Shown: positions 10,098 to 18,379, numbered from the stretch's first letter. The stretch is DNA of 64,000 bases from Rhizobium sp. 32-5/1 (GCF_029537235.1 NZ_CP120638.1:1674001-1738000), one strand, 5' to 3'. The notes: generated by a model from the letters alone, not told the origin. Numbers and translations: made by a program.

Positions 10098-10273
10098 ACA
10101 CAACCACACACAGGGATCGATGATCGGATTCCACGGCCTTATCCATCGATCATTGCTGTTGGGCGCTGATCCCGCGATTTTTTACCAATCGAAGATCTGA
10201 CGGCTTGAAATCCCGTCGCTTTGCAGGTATCAGCGCCTCACACATCGCTTCGCCGATTGCGAAACGCATGCTG

Positions 10274-10349
10274 GCCGCTTTAGCTCAGGTGGTAGAGCAC
10301 ATCATTCGTAATGATGGGGTCAGAGGTTCGAGTCCTCTAAGCGGCACCA
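10274..10349 (+). tRNA. tRNA-Thr (anticodon CGT)
   Basis: The 76-base cloverleaf is complete. The acceptor stem GCCGCTT (10274-10280) pairs with AAGCGGC (10339-10345), and the anticodon stem ATCAT/ATGAT encloses TTCGTAA with anticodon CGT. The T-arm is AGAGG-TTCGAGT-CCTCT, and CCA is encoded. It reads ACG codons. Its 3' half is the integration site of the element that follows. Confidence 0.97.
10302..10349 (+). repeat. attL: 48-bp direct repeat in the tRNA-Thr 3' half
   Basis: The 48 bases from the anticodon stem to CCA are repeated exactly at 34884-34931 and, from base 10305 on, with one mismatch at 46417-46461. Integration kept the tRNA intact, as is usual for tyrosine integrases using tRNA 3' ends. 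Confidence 0.92.
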
Positions 10350-10805
10350 TTTAACTTCTTGATAAAAATAGACTTAATGCTTTAGGCCAGATCGCGAAAG
10401 CATTTCCGTTCAAGCTGGGTCGCCACCGGGTCGCCACAGAGCGGAATTCTTTGGGTGAATTAGGCCCTTTTGACTGTTAGCCGCCAATTAAATTGCCTTA
10501 ACTCGCTGAAAAATCGCACTCCTCAATTTCTTAATAAATTCTTCCCGCGAGCGGCGCTCCTTTGTGTGCTTTTAGGGCCTGACATAATTCATGAGGTTAG
10601 CGCTTATCGCGCGCGCACGCGTATCTGTTGCGGAATGGGTCCACTGAGGTCGCCAAGCACTGGATAAAGAAAGCGATTGATAGGCGTCGGTTTAGGTTTT
10701 CTGAGGTTTGGGGATCTGCTGTGAGGGAAGGCAGCAAATCTCACTACTTTGCTGTTTTCTAGTATGCAGCACTTCGGCTTGAACCCACCTCTAGACCTCG
10801 ACGGA
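10350..10805. other. Left-end non-coding region of the element
   Basis: No gene is convincing in these 456 bases. They hold the putative integrase arm site at 10418-10437 and an alternating CG tract near 10608-10620. Confidence 0.6.
10418..10437 (+). promoter_or_regulatory. Putative left arm-type integrase site
   Basis: Two near-identical decamers, GGTCGCCACC and GGGTCGCCAC, stand in tandem 69 bases inside the left att core. The identical 20 bases, in the same orientation, lie at 34749-34768 inside the right end. Direct-repeat arm sites flanking the cores are expected for integrases with a DUF4102 arm-binding domain, which this element encodes. Confidence 0.6.
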
Positions 10806-11195
10806 CTAAGCCTCGTCGCTCCCCTTCAGAAGTGATCGAAGATTTTCGGCGATCAAAGCCGCATGCCGGGGCGGCAGCACATCAAGCCCTGCCTCGATAC
10901 GGCCAACGATGTCCTTACACAAAGCCTTAGAGATTTGAGCGAATTCTTTCGCATTCTTCATCTCCCAATCAGGATGAGAGAACATCTTCGAAAGGTCTAG
11001 GCTGCTGTCATGTGTCACCAATTCGTGACAGCCGTTTTGCAGGAGCAACTGGTCACGGCCGTGCGGAGCAGGCTTAGTGTTAATCCAGACGAAGTAATCA
11101 GGCGCCACACAAACGCACAGCGCATATTTCTCTTTCGGAGGCTTCGAAAGGACGGTATTGACGATGTAGATGTGCCCGAGCTTACAAGACGCCAT
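10806..11195 (-). CDS. Probable toxin partner of the Panacea antitoxin
   Basis: The 129-residue protein starts MASCKLGHIYIVNTVLSKPP from ATG 11195, inside the last codons of the Panacea gene (14-base overlap). I do not recognise the family. The N-terminal half (GHIYIV, YALCVCVAP, YFVWINTKP) predicts a small beta-barrel reminiscent of PemK/MazF-type folds, which is inference only. The C-terminal half is helical (KNAKEFAQISKALCKDIVGRIEAG). The order antitoxin then toxin with overlapping ends is what PanA-type systems usually show. Confidence 0.6.
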   Translation of the reverse strand: MASCKLGHIYIVNTVLSKPPKEKYALCVCVAPDYFVWINTKPAPHGRDQLLLQNGCHELVTHDSSLDLSKMFSHPDWEMKNAKEFAQISKALCKDIVGRIEAGLDVLPPRHAALIAENLRSLLKGSDEA

Positions 11196-11718
11196 AGGAA
11201 GCAAATTGCTCCGCTTCCTCAAAGATTTCAGGCGATACCCCATCAAGCATATCCTCAAAGCGCATTGGCGCATTAAGGGCAGCCTTTTTCCAGGCTAGAT
11301 GCTCGTGCGTCTCGTCAGAAATCTGGCCGAACGAACGCCCCCTGCAATATTCGAAAGCTCGATCAAGGCATTCCAAATCTGTCTTGCTGAAGTAGCTTAG
11401 ATCAGGGGAGCGATGAGCCTTGTAGGTAGGGTGCTTTTCGCTATCGCCATGGGATAGGGCCCCCACAACTACTTCCCGTTCCGGCTCCGGAAGCTCCTCT
11501 TTGACCGCGTTATAGGCGTAAGAGGGTACCGGTCCGTTCTCCATAGCGATATATCGATCGCCGGTGATCGGCCGCCCGAAAGTGCGCAGGTGGTCGAGAT
11601 CAGCGTAGTATAGCGTCTTTAGGGCGTGGAAACGCCCAACCTCTCCGTACCGGGACACGATATAGAGCAGGGCCTCGATTGTTTTCTCTTTGTCGACACT
11701 AAATCTCATGGACTTCAT
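11182..11718 (-). CDS. Panacea-domain (SocA/DUF4065-like) antitoxin
   Basis: From ATG 11718 the protein has 178 residues. Panacea-domain landmarks are clear: RFHALKTLYYADLDHLRTFG, then PITGDRYIAMENGPVPSYAY, and the C-terminal DLECLDRAFEYCRGRSFGQI and HEHLAWKKA. Panacea proteins are versatile antitoxins paired with many unrelated toxins. The downstream overlapping gene is therefore the likely toxin. The in-frame sequence before 11718 is not protein-like. The pair lies at the tRNA-proximal end of the element, a common place for stabilisation or defence cargo. Confidence 0.8.
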   Translation of the reverse strand: MKSMRFSVDKEKTIEALLYIVSRYGEVGRFHALKTLYYADLDHLRTFGRPITGDRYIAMENGPVPSYAYNAVKEELPEPEREVVVGALSHGDSEKHPTYKAHRSPDLSYFSKTDLECLDRAFEYCRGRSFGQISDETHEHLAWKKAALNAPMRFEDMLDGVSPEIFEEAEQFASYGVL

Positions 11719-11788
11719 ATAAGCCTGAGTTTCGTTAAAGAAAAGATTTATAGCATGGTGGGTGCTATCCGCCGACCTGTTTTGGTTG

Positions 11789-12832
11789 TTAACGCACCAG
11801 TAAGTCGAAATGGCCAAGACCTCGCATTCGCGCTTTGGCTGGTAGTGGCAGTGGCAAGCCGTGAGTGTCGATTGTATATTGGTAGTCCACCGAAAAAGTG
11901 CCCTGGAAGCGCTCACCGTGGACGAATCCGACAGCTTCAGTATAGCAAATGCACTTGAACGAAACAGGAAGGACCATAGCCGGGCGGCCGAAGCCTGCCG
12001 GTATTGACATCCCCTGCGGTGCATTGACTTCAACAATGTTGGTAAACAGCGTTGGCACTTCGACGTCTGTTGAAACGAATTCGTCGCTTGTCTTAAATAC
12101 GAAAGTGCCGAGCCCAACCGCTTGGTTGATGGCGTCAAAAGTGCTGTGAGCCGATTTCAACAGCACTTGCGCCATGATAAGCCCGTCGCCTGTCCGTTCC
12201 ACACCGATGCCAGAGACGGTTTGCCGCATACCATCCATAGTGGATAGATCCCCAGGCAAATCTTCAGAAATGTGTTCGTCATAGACGATATCGCCCCCTA
12301 TGATTTCCAGCTTTGAGCGCAAGCCCTCTGCTATGGGCTTTCCGAGGTCGATTGGGGACGAAAACTTCTTTTGAAGCGCGGTAGGGCTAAGGAAAGACTT
12401 CAGTATTGGCAGCACGTCTCCTGTCTCGGCTATTGCCCATTCAAAGAGCGGCTTGTCAGGATGGCTGATCTGAAACACCTGTCCCTGGCGCCCATTTATC
12501 AGCATATAATAAAAAGCCCCAACGTCTGGATGTGCTGAGTAACTGTGCGCCTGCTGGGCATCATCGATGCTCAACGGCTGGGACGGCGGTTTTGCTTCGA
12601 CAGTCCAGCGAGCATAAGGGGTGTATTCGCAAATATAATCGGCCCGACCTTGTAGTTCAGCGTCCGTCGCCTTTTTCCGACCAAGGAACATCTTGCTGTA
12701 ACGCAGTGTCCTCTCGGTTAAAATATTTGCTTGCGTTCCCTGCCTGAACCCGAGCGCGTGCAGTAGCGGACGAATTATAATCTCCCGAACGTCCGTTTCA
12801 TTCATGGAGATGAGATCAAAATGGCCAAACAT
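11789..12832 (-). CDS. Lone HsdR_N-type nuclease domain protein
   Basis: The 347-residue protein matches the N-terminal domain of type I restriction endonucleases (PD-(D/E)XK fold). It begins with the typical NETDVREIIIRPLLHALGF. It continues with GRADYICEY, RWTVEAKPPSQPL (the ExK end of the catalytic motif) and DAQQAHSYSAHPDVGAFYYM. There is no helicase domain and no hsdM or hsdS nearby, so it is not a complete restriction system. The C-terminal 180 residues are of unknown fold. ATG 12832 or 12805 are possible starts. It lies upstream of the Panacea pair on the same strand and could be part of a small defence cargo. Confidence 0.7.
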   Translation of the reverse strand: MFGHFDLISMNETDVREIIIRPLLHALGFRQGTQANILTERTLRYSKMFLGRKKATDAELQGRADYICEYTPYARWTVEAKPPSQPLSIDDAQQAHSYSAHPDVGAFYYMLINGRQGQVFQISHPDKPLFEWAIAETGDVLPILKSFLSPTALQKKFSSPIDLGKPIAEGLRSKLEIIGGDIVYDEHISEDLPGDLSTMDGMRQTVSGIGVERTGDGLIMAQVLLKSAHSTFDAINQAVGLGTFVFKTSDEFVSTDVEVPTLFTNIVEVNAPQGMSIPAGFGRPAMVLPVSFKCICYTEAVGFVHGERFQGTFSVDYQYTIDTHGLPLPLPAKARMRGLGHFDLLVR

Positions 12833-13126
12833 CTATTTCACACCTGAGCGCTTTGAAACTACTTAAACTGGTGCGATTCGGATCTTTGGTGCAAGCTATA
12901 ATAGAGCTTGTGTGCTTGGAGCCCTGTCCTTCAATCCGGAAAGTTCATTACATCCCACTCAAGGTCGGTCAACACGCTTGTCTCTAGGGTTACCAGTTCA
13001 TCAAACAGGTGCAAATTTTAGCCAGCAGCCATCTCGGAGCCCAGCCCGCCACCCCGCGAAAGCCGGCAACAAGAAGTAACGGTCTGGGAAGCGAAACGAG
13101 GCTTCCAAATCGTGGATCAACGGACC

Positions 13127-13426
13127 TTAATCGGTCAGTCGATAATAAGGGTCTTCTCGATAGGTTGTGCCGACGTAGCAGTTTGTCCCAAAGCATCTTG
13201 GGCTTCTGCGGTCCCTCGCTAGATAAAAGACGTGCTGTGGCGCTTTCCGATGGTACCCGGCCCTCGGTGCAACATAATAATCGCGGCGCTCTCCAACGAT
13301 CTGCTCTCGATAAGCCGTAGCTGGGGCGACGTCATAGTATCTGTATCCGTCATCGTAGACGCAGCCACTTAACGTTGCCACGGACGATCCAAGCACACTC
13401 AGAACGATGCACATCTTACGGCTCAT
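13127..13426 (-). CDS. Small Tyr-rich lipoprotein
   Basis: The 99-residue product has a signal sequence and lipobox (MCIVLSVLGSSVATLSGC), so it is likely lipidated at Cys22 of MSRKMC.... The mature part is rich in Tyr and Arg (YDDGYRYYDVAPATAYREQ). I do not recognise a family. ATG 13426 is chosen because the signal peptide starts there; the frame is open from 13468. Confidence 0.65.
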   Translation of the reverse strand: MSRKMCIVLSVLGSSVATLSGCVYDDGYRYYDVAPATAYREQIVGERRDYYVAPRAGYHRKAPQHVFYLARDRRSPRCFGTNCYVGTTYREDPYYRLTD

Positions 13427-13684
13427 GCTTGCCTCCAGATTGGATATAATGGCGCGATGTTGAAACAATGCAAGCCCTGGTCGGCTCAGAGAACCACCAG
13501 TGATTAGGCCAGGGAAGTCTCAAAATAGGCGAGAGCCGCCCGCTACGCTGGTGGGTCGCGCGTGCGCGCGCGTATCTGTCCGATAATGCCGGCGGGGCAA
13601 CTTGCTGCAGGCTTATGATGCACGAAAAACCTTCGCGGGATGGCTACCGCAAAAAGCGGCACCGTTCACTGGCTTCGATCTGAT

Positions 13685-14254
13685 CTAAGTTGCCAGAGGC
13701 AATTTATCGAACGGCAGAGCAGGGGCACCACCGTGGAACTCAAAGCCACCGTCGCGCCTGACTTTGCGCGATGATGCTTCAACCTGCCCCAGAAGGCGCA
13801 TAACGCGCCATTCCGAGCCGTCAGAATTGGTCGCTTGCCTCACTTCCAGGTCTGTGACGGGCCGCCATGTGTTGTTCGTGTATGTGCGAACATCAATCGC
13901 CTTTGCCAAGCTGACCGGGAGGTCGCTTGCGCGGCACAACCATCCTCTGATGTCTTGAGGCTGTGCTGCTCGCTCCAAGGCGGCAACGTGTTGGCTCGTC
14001 CACTCCGGATATCGGCCCTGAACCTCAGCCCACGGGAAAAACTCGGTTTCCTCAAATGTGAGCCGGACGAGCTTCACTATGCCCAAGCGGTAGCCGTCCC
14101 GAACCGTCGCTGTGATATCTCCTCGGGGCGAGGTCGTGGCCCAGACGAAATCAGGCGACGGAAAATCGGCGATACGCTGTTGAGATTGCACTAGCGCGCC
14201 ACTGGCGAGTATCCAAGGCAGATGCCATGAAGATGTGTAATGGTAAGCGGGCAT
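13685..14254 (-). CDS. ADP-ribosyltransferase-like hypothetical protein
   Basis: The 189-residue protein begins MPAYHYTSSWHLPWILASG. The H-Y-T ... W/L-P-x-I-L-x-S-G pattern resembles the first NAD-binding motif of DarT and RNA 2'-phosphotransferase (KptA) like proteins. DFVWATTSPRGDITATVRDG and YGLxIVKLVRLTF-like strands follow. The other catalytic residues cannot be placed by eye, so the assignment is tentative. It could be a phage moron or counter-defence gene. No antitoxin-like partner overlaps it. Confidence 0.5.
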   Translation of the reverse strand: MPAYHYTSSWHLPWILASGALVQSQQRIADFPSPDFVWATTSPRGDITATVRDGYRLGIVKLVRLTFEETEFFPWAEVQGRYPEWTSQHVAALERAAQPQDIRGWLCRASDLPVSLAKAIDVRTYTNNTWRPVTDLEVRQATNSDGSEWRVMRLLGQVEASSRKVRRDGGFEFHGGAPALPFDKLPLAT

Positions 14255-14268
14255 GGCATTCTCCAGTG

Positions 14269-14550
14269 TCAATGGCGGCGCGATATATCCTCGAATGGCG
14301 CGGGAAGATATGCAAGCCGCCAACTAGAACGGGGTAGGTAACTTCGCTTTTTCCATCTGATCCCATGCGAGAACGGAACAGACTGCGCGTCCCACTGCTC
14401 CCACGCCAGCCTATGCGCATCGATAGCATCGACCAAATCGCTATTCTTCGCTGGCAATCCGGGAATAGTGAATAGCATGTGCAGGCCGTACGCGTTGATG
14501 ACCATTCGATAGATGTTCAAATCTGGATTGGCCCTGATGATCTGGGCCAT
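14269..14550 (-). CDS. Hypothetical protein, possibly truncated
   Basis: The 93-residue frame has a plausible first half (GLPAKNSDLVDAIDAHRLAWEQWDA), like short helical repeats seen in rhizobial phage proteins. The second half is basic and less protein-like. It may be shortened by a frameshift near its middle. No function can be given. Confidence 0.35.
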   Translation of the reverse strand: MAQIIRANPDLNIYRMVINAYGLHMLFTIPGLPAKNSDLVDAIDAHRLAWEQWDAQSVPFSHGIRWKKRSYLPRSSWRLAYLPAPFEDISRRH

Positions 14551-14692
14551 TCTTGACCAAGGGCAAAGAGGCGGTCAAATGCTGTCGGAATAGGTGCCCT
14601 CAAATCTGAGGAGAGCTATTCCGAGGTTTTCCATTTCTGTTTCCGTTATCGAAAGGTGCAGCGACGGGGCTGAACGCTCAACGCATACGCAC

Positions 14693-15538
14693 TCAGGATA
14701 AATCCCCCGCAGTAAAATTCAGAACTCCATCAATGAAGTGAGAAATTTCAGCGAATATGTTGTCCTCGCTGAGAATAGCGGCGTAGAAGCCGGACGTAGC
14801 TATTGCGAGAGCTTTCATTCGCAGGCCTTCCGCAGTATGTGCTGTGACCCTTGAAACCTGCCTACGGGCTTCATTGGCGGCGATTTTGGCGGCTGAAACC
14901 CGCTGCTTCGCCTTCTCGACGCCGGCTTGTTCCCTTAGCCGCGATGTTTCGGCCTCGTACCGCCGCGCCAGGGCCAATGCCTGCTCGTATTCCTTTGTGA
15001 ATTTTTCTCGGTAGGCAATGTTCTGCGCCAATGCCTTGGCCGTCCTGCCCTTTGGCACCTTGGCCTTCCAGTACGAGAGACGATCCTCTGCCTCGTTCGG
15101 CGTCATCACCGCGAAGCACAGCCGTTCGTTGGTTCTACGTTTGAACCGTTTGGTGAAATCGACCGTATCCCGGATGATGAACCGGCCAATAATGTCGCGT
15201 TCAGCATCCTCGGATACATGGTACGTGTTCGCATTGGCACAGCCGAGAAGCTCCTCCGGCGCGAGCGGCCACAGATGACGCCATTCGTCTGCAATCCACC
15301 CTAGCGCCTCTTCTGCGGCAGTCAGCTCGCGTTCTGCCTCTTTGAAGCGTTCATATGCGGCGATGAGGTCAGGATTTTCACCAATGTCTTTCACTGGTAG
15401 CTCAGTTGGCGTCGGAATGACGATCGGCGCGGCCACTGCGGCGATCGGCGCGGCCAGTGCGGCCATACCGCTCAGGATAGCGCGGCGGGTGATTTTCGGC
15501 ATGGCTTCGGCAGCGGCCGGAACGACGCTATTCGGCAT
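14693..15538 (-). CDS. Hypothetical protein with Tat-type signal
   Basis: The 281-residue protein has a twin-arginine-like start (ITRRAILSGMAALAAPIAAV) and GGGAG eight bases before ATG 15538. The body is largely helical and charged (AYERFKEAERELTAAEEALG, EKFTKEYEQALALARRYEAE). Such proteins recur next to the following two genes in rhizobial prophages; no function is known to me. Confidence 0.65.
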   Translation of the reverse strand: MPNSVVPAAAEAMPKITRRAILSGMAALAAPIAAVAAPIVIPTPTELPVKDIGENPDLIAAYERFKEAERELTAAEEALGWIADEWRHLWPLAPEELLGCANANTYHVSEDAERDIIGRFIIRDTVDFTKRFKRRTNERLCFAVMTPNEAEDRLSYWKAKVPKGRTAKALAQNIAYREKFTKEYEQALALARRYEAETSRLREQAGVEKAKQRVSAAKIAANEARRQVSRVTAHTAEGLRMKALAIATSGFYAAILSEDNIFAEISHFIDGVLNFTAGDLS

Positions 15539-15589
15539 TGGATTAACTCCCAGGTTATGAAAGATTTTGCTTGGTGACTATACGGTCGG

Positions 15590-16141
15590 TCAGGTCGAAT
15601 GCAGTCCTCTGTCCGAACGGACGAGATGCAAGGGCTTGAAAGAACCAGAATTTTTCAATTCGCCGGCGTTCTGCTTACCAGAGCGTTTCGGTAAACGGCG
15701 AGAACAGTGTTTCGCCACGAAAGCCTCGTCATCGACGATACAAGCTTCGAACCTATTGATTCCGACTGGCTGGAAGTCCGCCCGGCATTGAGCAAAGAGC
15801 TGCTTTTTCCATTCGAGTGTTTCGACTGAGTACGCTGGTGCGCTGAGCGCTTCATTGCGCCGGCACATCCAACGGAGGTTCTGGACTTTCACTTCTTCAA
15901 GTCTGCACCGGTTCGTTTCGCCGTTCCATTGCCCGTTTTCATCGTATCCCAGCAATGCTTTGGCGTACTCCCAGCACGCGGCCGAGACATTGAGATCGGC
16001 GCGGGCCCTATCGAATAGGAAGCGTCGATCGAGTATTAGGCTTGCAACGTACTCCTCATCGGTCATGCCGGCCGGCGTTTCCCTGCTACGGAAGGAAAGG
16101 ATTTTGTCTTCCGTCTTTGGCTCTAGTGTTCGTTGCGGCAT
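15590..16141 (-). CDS. Hypothetical phage-associated protein
   Basis: The 183-residue protein has conserved-looking parts GMTDEEYVASLILDRRFLFD and CWEYAKALLGYDENGQW. Its start codon shares one base with the stop of the upstream gene (TAATG), so translation is probably coupled. No family is recognised. Confidence 0.6.
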   Translation of the reverse strand: MPQRTLEPKTEDKILSFRSRETPAGMTDEEYVASLILDRRFLFDRARADLNVSAACWEYAKALLGYDENGQWNGETNRCRLEEVKVQNLRWMCRRNEALSAPAYSVETLEWKKQLFAQCRADFQPVGINRFEACIVDDEAFVAKHCSRRLPKRSGKQNAGELKNSGSFKPLHLVRSDRGLHST

Positions 16142-16446
16142 TATGCGTACTCCCGCTCTATGGCTCGTAGTTCTGCAGACAGGGCGCTACGCTCGCGTGC
16201 GATGCTGTAGCGGAAGGATTTGTAATCGAGTGTCTGAATGGTGCTTCGAAGGGCGGCCACCCGTGCGGCGATGGCTGCGGGCAGCTGAGCTTTTACAAGG
16301 GCTTCTTTCGCCCGACGCCATTCAACCTTCAGGCAGTCGCCGAACCGTACAACGGTGCCAGCGAGAAAGGGGTTGCCTGCGACATAAGCCTGAGCCTTGC
16401 GGAAGTGCGTCCAAGCGCCTTTCATGATTTCCGAGCGATTGAACAT
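16141..16446 (-). CDS. Hypothetical phage protein (NRSEIMKxAW type)
   Basis: The 101-residue protein begins MFNRSEIMKGAWTHFRKAQA, a start seen in many small rhizobial phage proteins. The rest is helical and basic. It is transcribed divergently from the XRE repressor across the operator region, so it is probably the first gene of a repressor-controlled leftward unit. Confidence 0.65.
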   Translation of the reverse strand: MFNRSEIMKGAWTHFRKAQAYVAGNPFLAGTVVRFGDCLKVEWRRAKEALVKAQLPAAIAARVAALRSTIQTLDYKSFRYSIARERSALSAELRAIEREYA

Positions 16447-16473
16447 TTCATTTGCATCCTCAGGACGTTTAAA

Positions 16474-16547
16474 TTATTCCTAGAGAATAAATTTCAAGTC
16501 TTGGGGTGTCAATACCCTAGAGATATTTTTTTATCCCTGAGGAATAA
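16474..16547. promoter_or_regulatory. Three 17-bp operator-like palindromes
   Basis: The sites are TTATTCCTAGAGAATAA (16474-16490), AATACCCTAGAGATATT (16511-16527) and TTATCCCTGAGGAATAA (16531-16547). All share the pattern TAT(T/C)CC-T-(A/G)AG-(G)ATA with dyad symmetry. The third overlaps the ribosome-binding site of the XRE gene, whose ATG is at 16549. This is the layout of an autoregulated phage switch between divergent genes. Confidence 0.75.
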
Positions 16548-16548
16548 T

Positions 16549-16800
16549 ATGCTGAGTGCAGAGCAGATACGGGCAGCCAGAGCAATCCTCCGCATGGAGC
16601 AGAAAGAGCTTGCTGAGCGGTCGGGCGTGTCGCTTCCATCCATCAAACGACTTGAACAAATGTCGGGCGACTTGACCGCTACACGAGTGAGCACCGTTGA
16701 GGCCATAAGGGTGACGTTAGAGGCGGCTGGGGTTCAGTTCATACCCGAAAACGGCGGTGGCGCTGGCGTGAGATTAGCTAAGCCGAAAGCGCAATCATAA
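16549..16800 (+). CDS. XRE-family repressor-like regulator
   Basis: The 83-residue protein is almost only a lambda-repressor-like helix-turn-helix: AARAILRMEQKELAERSGVS, then LPSIKRLEQMSGDLTATRVS. It ends with the short tail common in rhizobial XRE proteins (LEAAGVQFIPENGGGAGVRL). ATG 16549 is used because the upstream open frame to 16405 crosses the operators. The operators at its start suggest that it represses itself and the divergent genes. Confidence 0.8.
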   Translation: MLSAEQIRAARAILRMEQKELAERSGVSLPSIKRLEQMSGDLTATRVSTVEAIRVTLEAAGVQFIPENGGGAGVRLAKPKAQS

Positions 16801-16831
16801 CGATGAATTCGGTCGCTCGGTGGAGGAGTCG

Positions 16832-17047
16832 ATGGCAGAGAAAGTGAAATCCGATAGGCTTCTGAAGCTCAAGGACGTTAAAGACCGGACCGCTTTGGGG
16901 AGTTCTTCTATTTACCGCCGTATAGCGGCTGGGACATTTCCCAGGCCTCGCCAACTGAGTCCAGCGTGCGTCCGATGGATGGAATCGGAAATCGACTACT
17001 GGATAACAACGCTGCCACCGACTGGTGCGCCAGAGCCCCTGCCTTGA
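16832..17047 (+). CDS. AlpA-family transcriptional regulator
   Basis: The 71-residue protein has the AlpA/phage_AlpA pattern: DRLLKLKDVKDRTALGSSSI, YRRIAAGTFPRPRQLSP and WMESEIDYWI. These winged-helix-like proteins activate integrase or excision genes in cryptic prophages. ATG 16832 follows GGAGGAG. It probably forms a unit with the XRE gene 31 bases upstream. Confidence 0.8.
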   Translation: MAEKVKSDRLLKLKDVKDRTALGSSSIYRRIAAGTFPRPRQLSPACVRWMESEIDYWITTLPPTGAPEPLP

Positions 17048-17095
17048 CTCCCACGTGCATCCTGTCACGTTGCACGGATGGCGATGGGAGGATGA

Positions 17096-17278
17096 ATGTC
17101 AGCTTTTATTTTAATCCTTGGTATTTTGCAGATGCTCGGAGTCATTGCTGTAGCGCTTGGGGCCAAGTCGGCAATTCATGAGATCCTTGCTTGTGCATTC
17201 GGGCTAGGTGCGATCACTTTCGCGCTGGCGATCATCACTGCGAAGGTCGACGATGCACTGAAAGCAAGAAATGCGTGA
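17096..17278 (+). CDS. Small membrane protein
   Basis: The 60-residue product has two membrane segments (FILILGILQMLGVIAVALGA and EILACAFGLGAITFALAIIT) and a short charged tail. GGGAGGATGA precedes the start. It overlaps the next gene by 8 bases. Function unknown. Confidence 0.6.
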   Translation: MSAFILILGILQMLGVIAVALGAKSAIHEILACAFGLGAITFALAIITAKVDDALKARNA

Positions 17279-17594
17279 GGGAGCAGAATTGGAGGATTAT
17301 GCGCAGAAACTTCGTTTTTCGATCAAGGCCGCTTATGAATATCTGGAAGCTGCCTTAGATGTCGACGAAGACATCATCTGCACATTTTATGCGTCAGGCA
17401 GTGAGTTTAGCCTGTATCTCGGGGCCGTTGGTTCCTCATCCGCTGGATACCTTCAGGTCACTGGTAGGAGTATCGAGAGCTACGCCCACGTGATTTTTAT
17501 TGTCCCCGCAGATCACACAACATTCAAATTCGAGGTTACCCCACTTAAACACTCTTCAAGGTTGGGTTTTTCTGGTGGCCCTGACGGCTCCTAA
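17271..17594 (+). CDS. Hypothetical protein
   Basis: The 107-residue protein overlaps the membrane protein gene by 8 bases. It has an ordered, mixed alpha/beta composition (LRFSIKAAYEYLEAALDVDE, SYAHVIFIVPADHTTFKF). I recognise no family. Confidence 0.5.
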   Translation: MREGAELEDYAQKLRFSIKAAYEYLEAALDVDEDIICTFYASGSEFSLYLGAVGSSSAGYLQVTGRSIESYAHVIFIVPADHTTFKFEVTPLKHSSRLGFSGGPDGS

Positions 17595-18379
17595 TCCGCC
17601 TTCCCGAACCACCCGTCGAATATCTCGGGCGAGACGTTCACAGATGTGCCACCGGCTCCACCATCTCCGGCGGTGACGATCGACAACATGTGGCGCTTCA
17701 AACCATTTTTCAGCCGCAGACTGATCAATGCCGGGAGAAAGATTTGGCTTCGTTGCGGGCGTGCCAGATGGCCTCCGTATGATTGACAACATCACAGAAG
17801 AGCACCTTCCGTGGCGAGGTAGCGAGGTAAAACTCTCTCGACTTGGAGCCGCGCCGCTTCAAGAGGCTGGCAAAAAGATTGCCTGGTAGGGACAACCATT
17901 CCATCTCCAACAGCTGCCCAAACCTGCTTATCGCAAAGACCGGGGAGCCCAGCGTTTCCATGAACTAAGCCTCCACCGCGCACGCAGCAATCGACCATTT
18001 TGGCACTTTGCAGATAGTTTGGCGCGATATTGAAAGCGAGCGAAGTTTCACTCACCTAAGATCATCTGGCTTCCGAACTTCGAAAGAGGAAGCAGGCCGT
18101 CGTCTCCGAATTTGGAAGCAGGAGGCGGCGGCCCCCTCGGAGCGCCTCGTTAGCCCGCCCCAGATGCGTAAACATCAATCGGGCAGACCGCATGTTATCT
18201 CTGCTCCCGCTGTACCGACTGTAATCGATGGTCCCGTTCTGCAAGGAACTTGGACGCGGGGTGTCCCGTTACTGGTGCAAGGAACATCTGCCGTCCGATT
18301 ACTGGGAAGGAACAGACCGTGGCGCACATCGCGTGGAAAATTAGATATCCCGGACGACAGAACATTCAGAAGGTGACAA
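17595..18379. other. Region without a confident gene
   Basis: One minus-strand frame (17725-17961) has a protein-like composition but no good ribosome-binding site. The other open frames here look like chance. This may be decayed phage sequence. Confidence 0.5.

Noticed and set aside
10470-10667. A 65-residue open frame at the left end of the element
   Set aside because: It has no ribosome-binding site and the sequence is not protein-like.
17725-17961. Possible minus-strand gene (78 residues)
   Set aside because: Composition is plausible but there is no ribosome-binding site, known motif or coupled neighbour.
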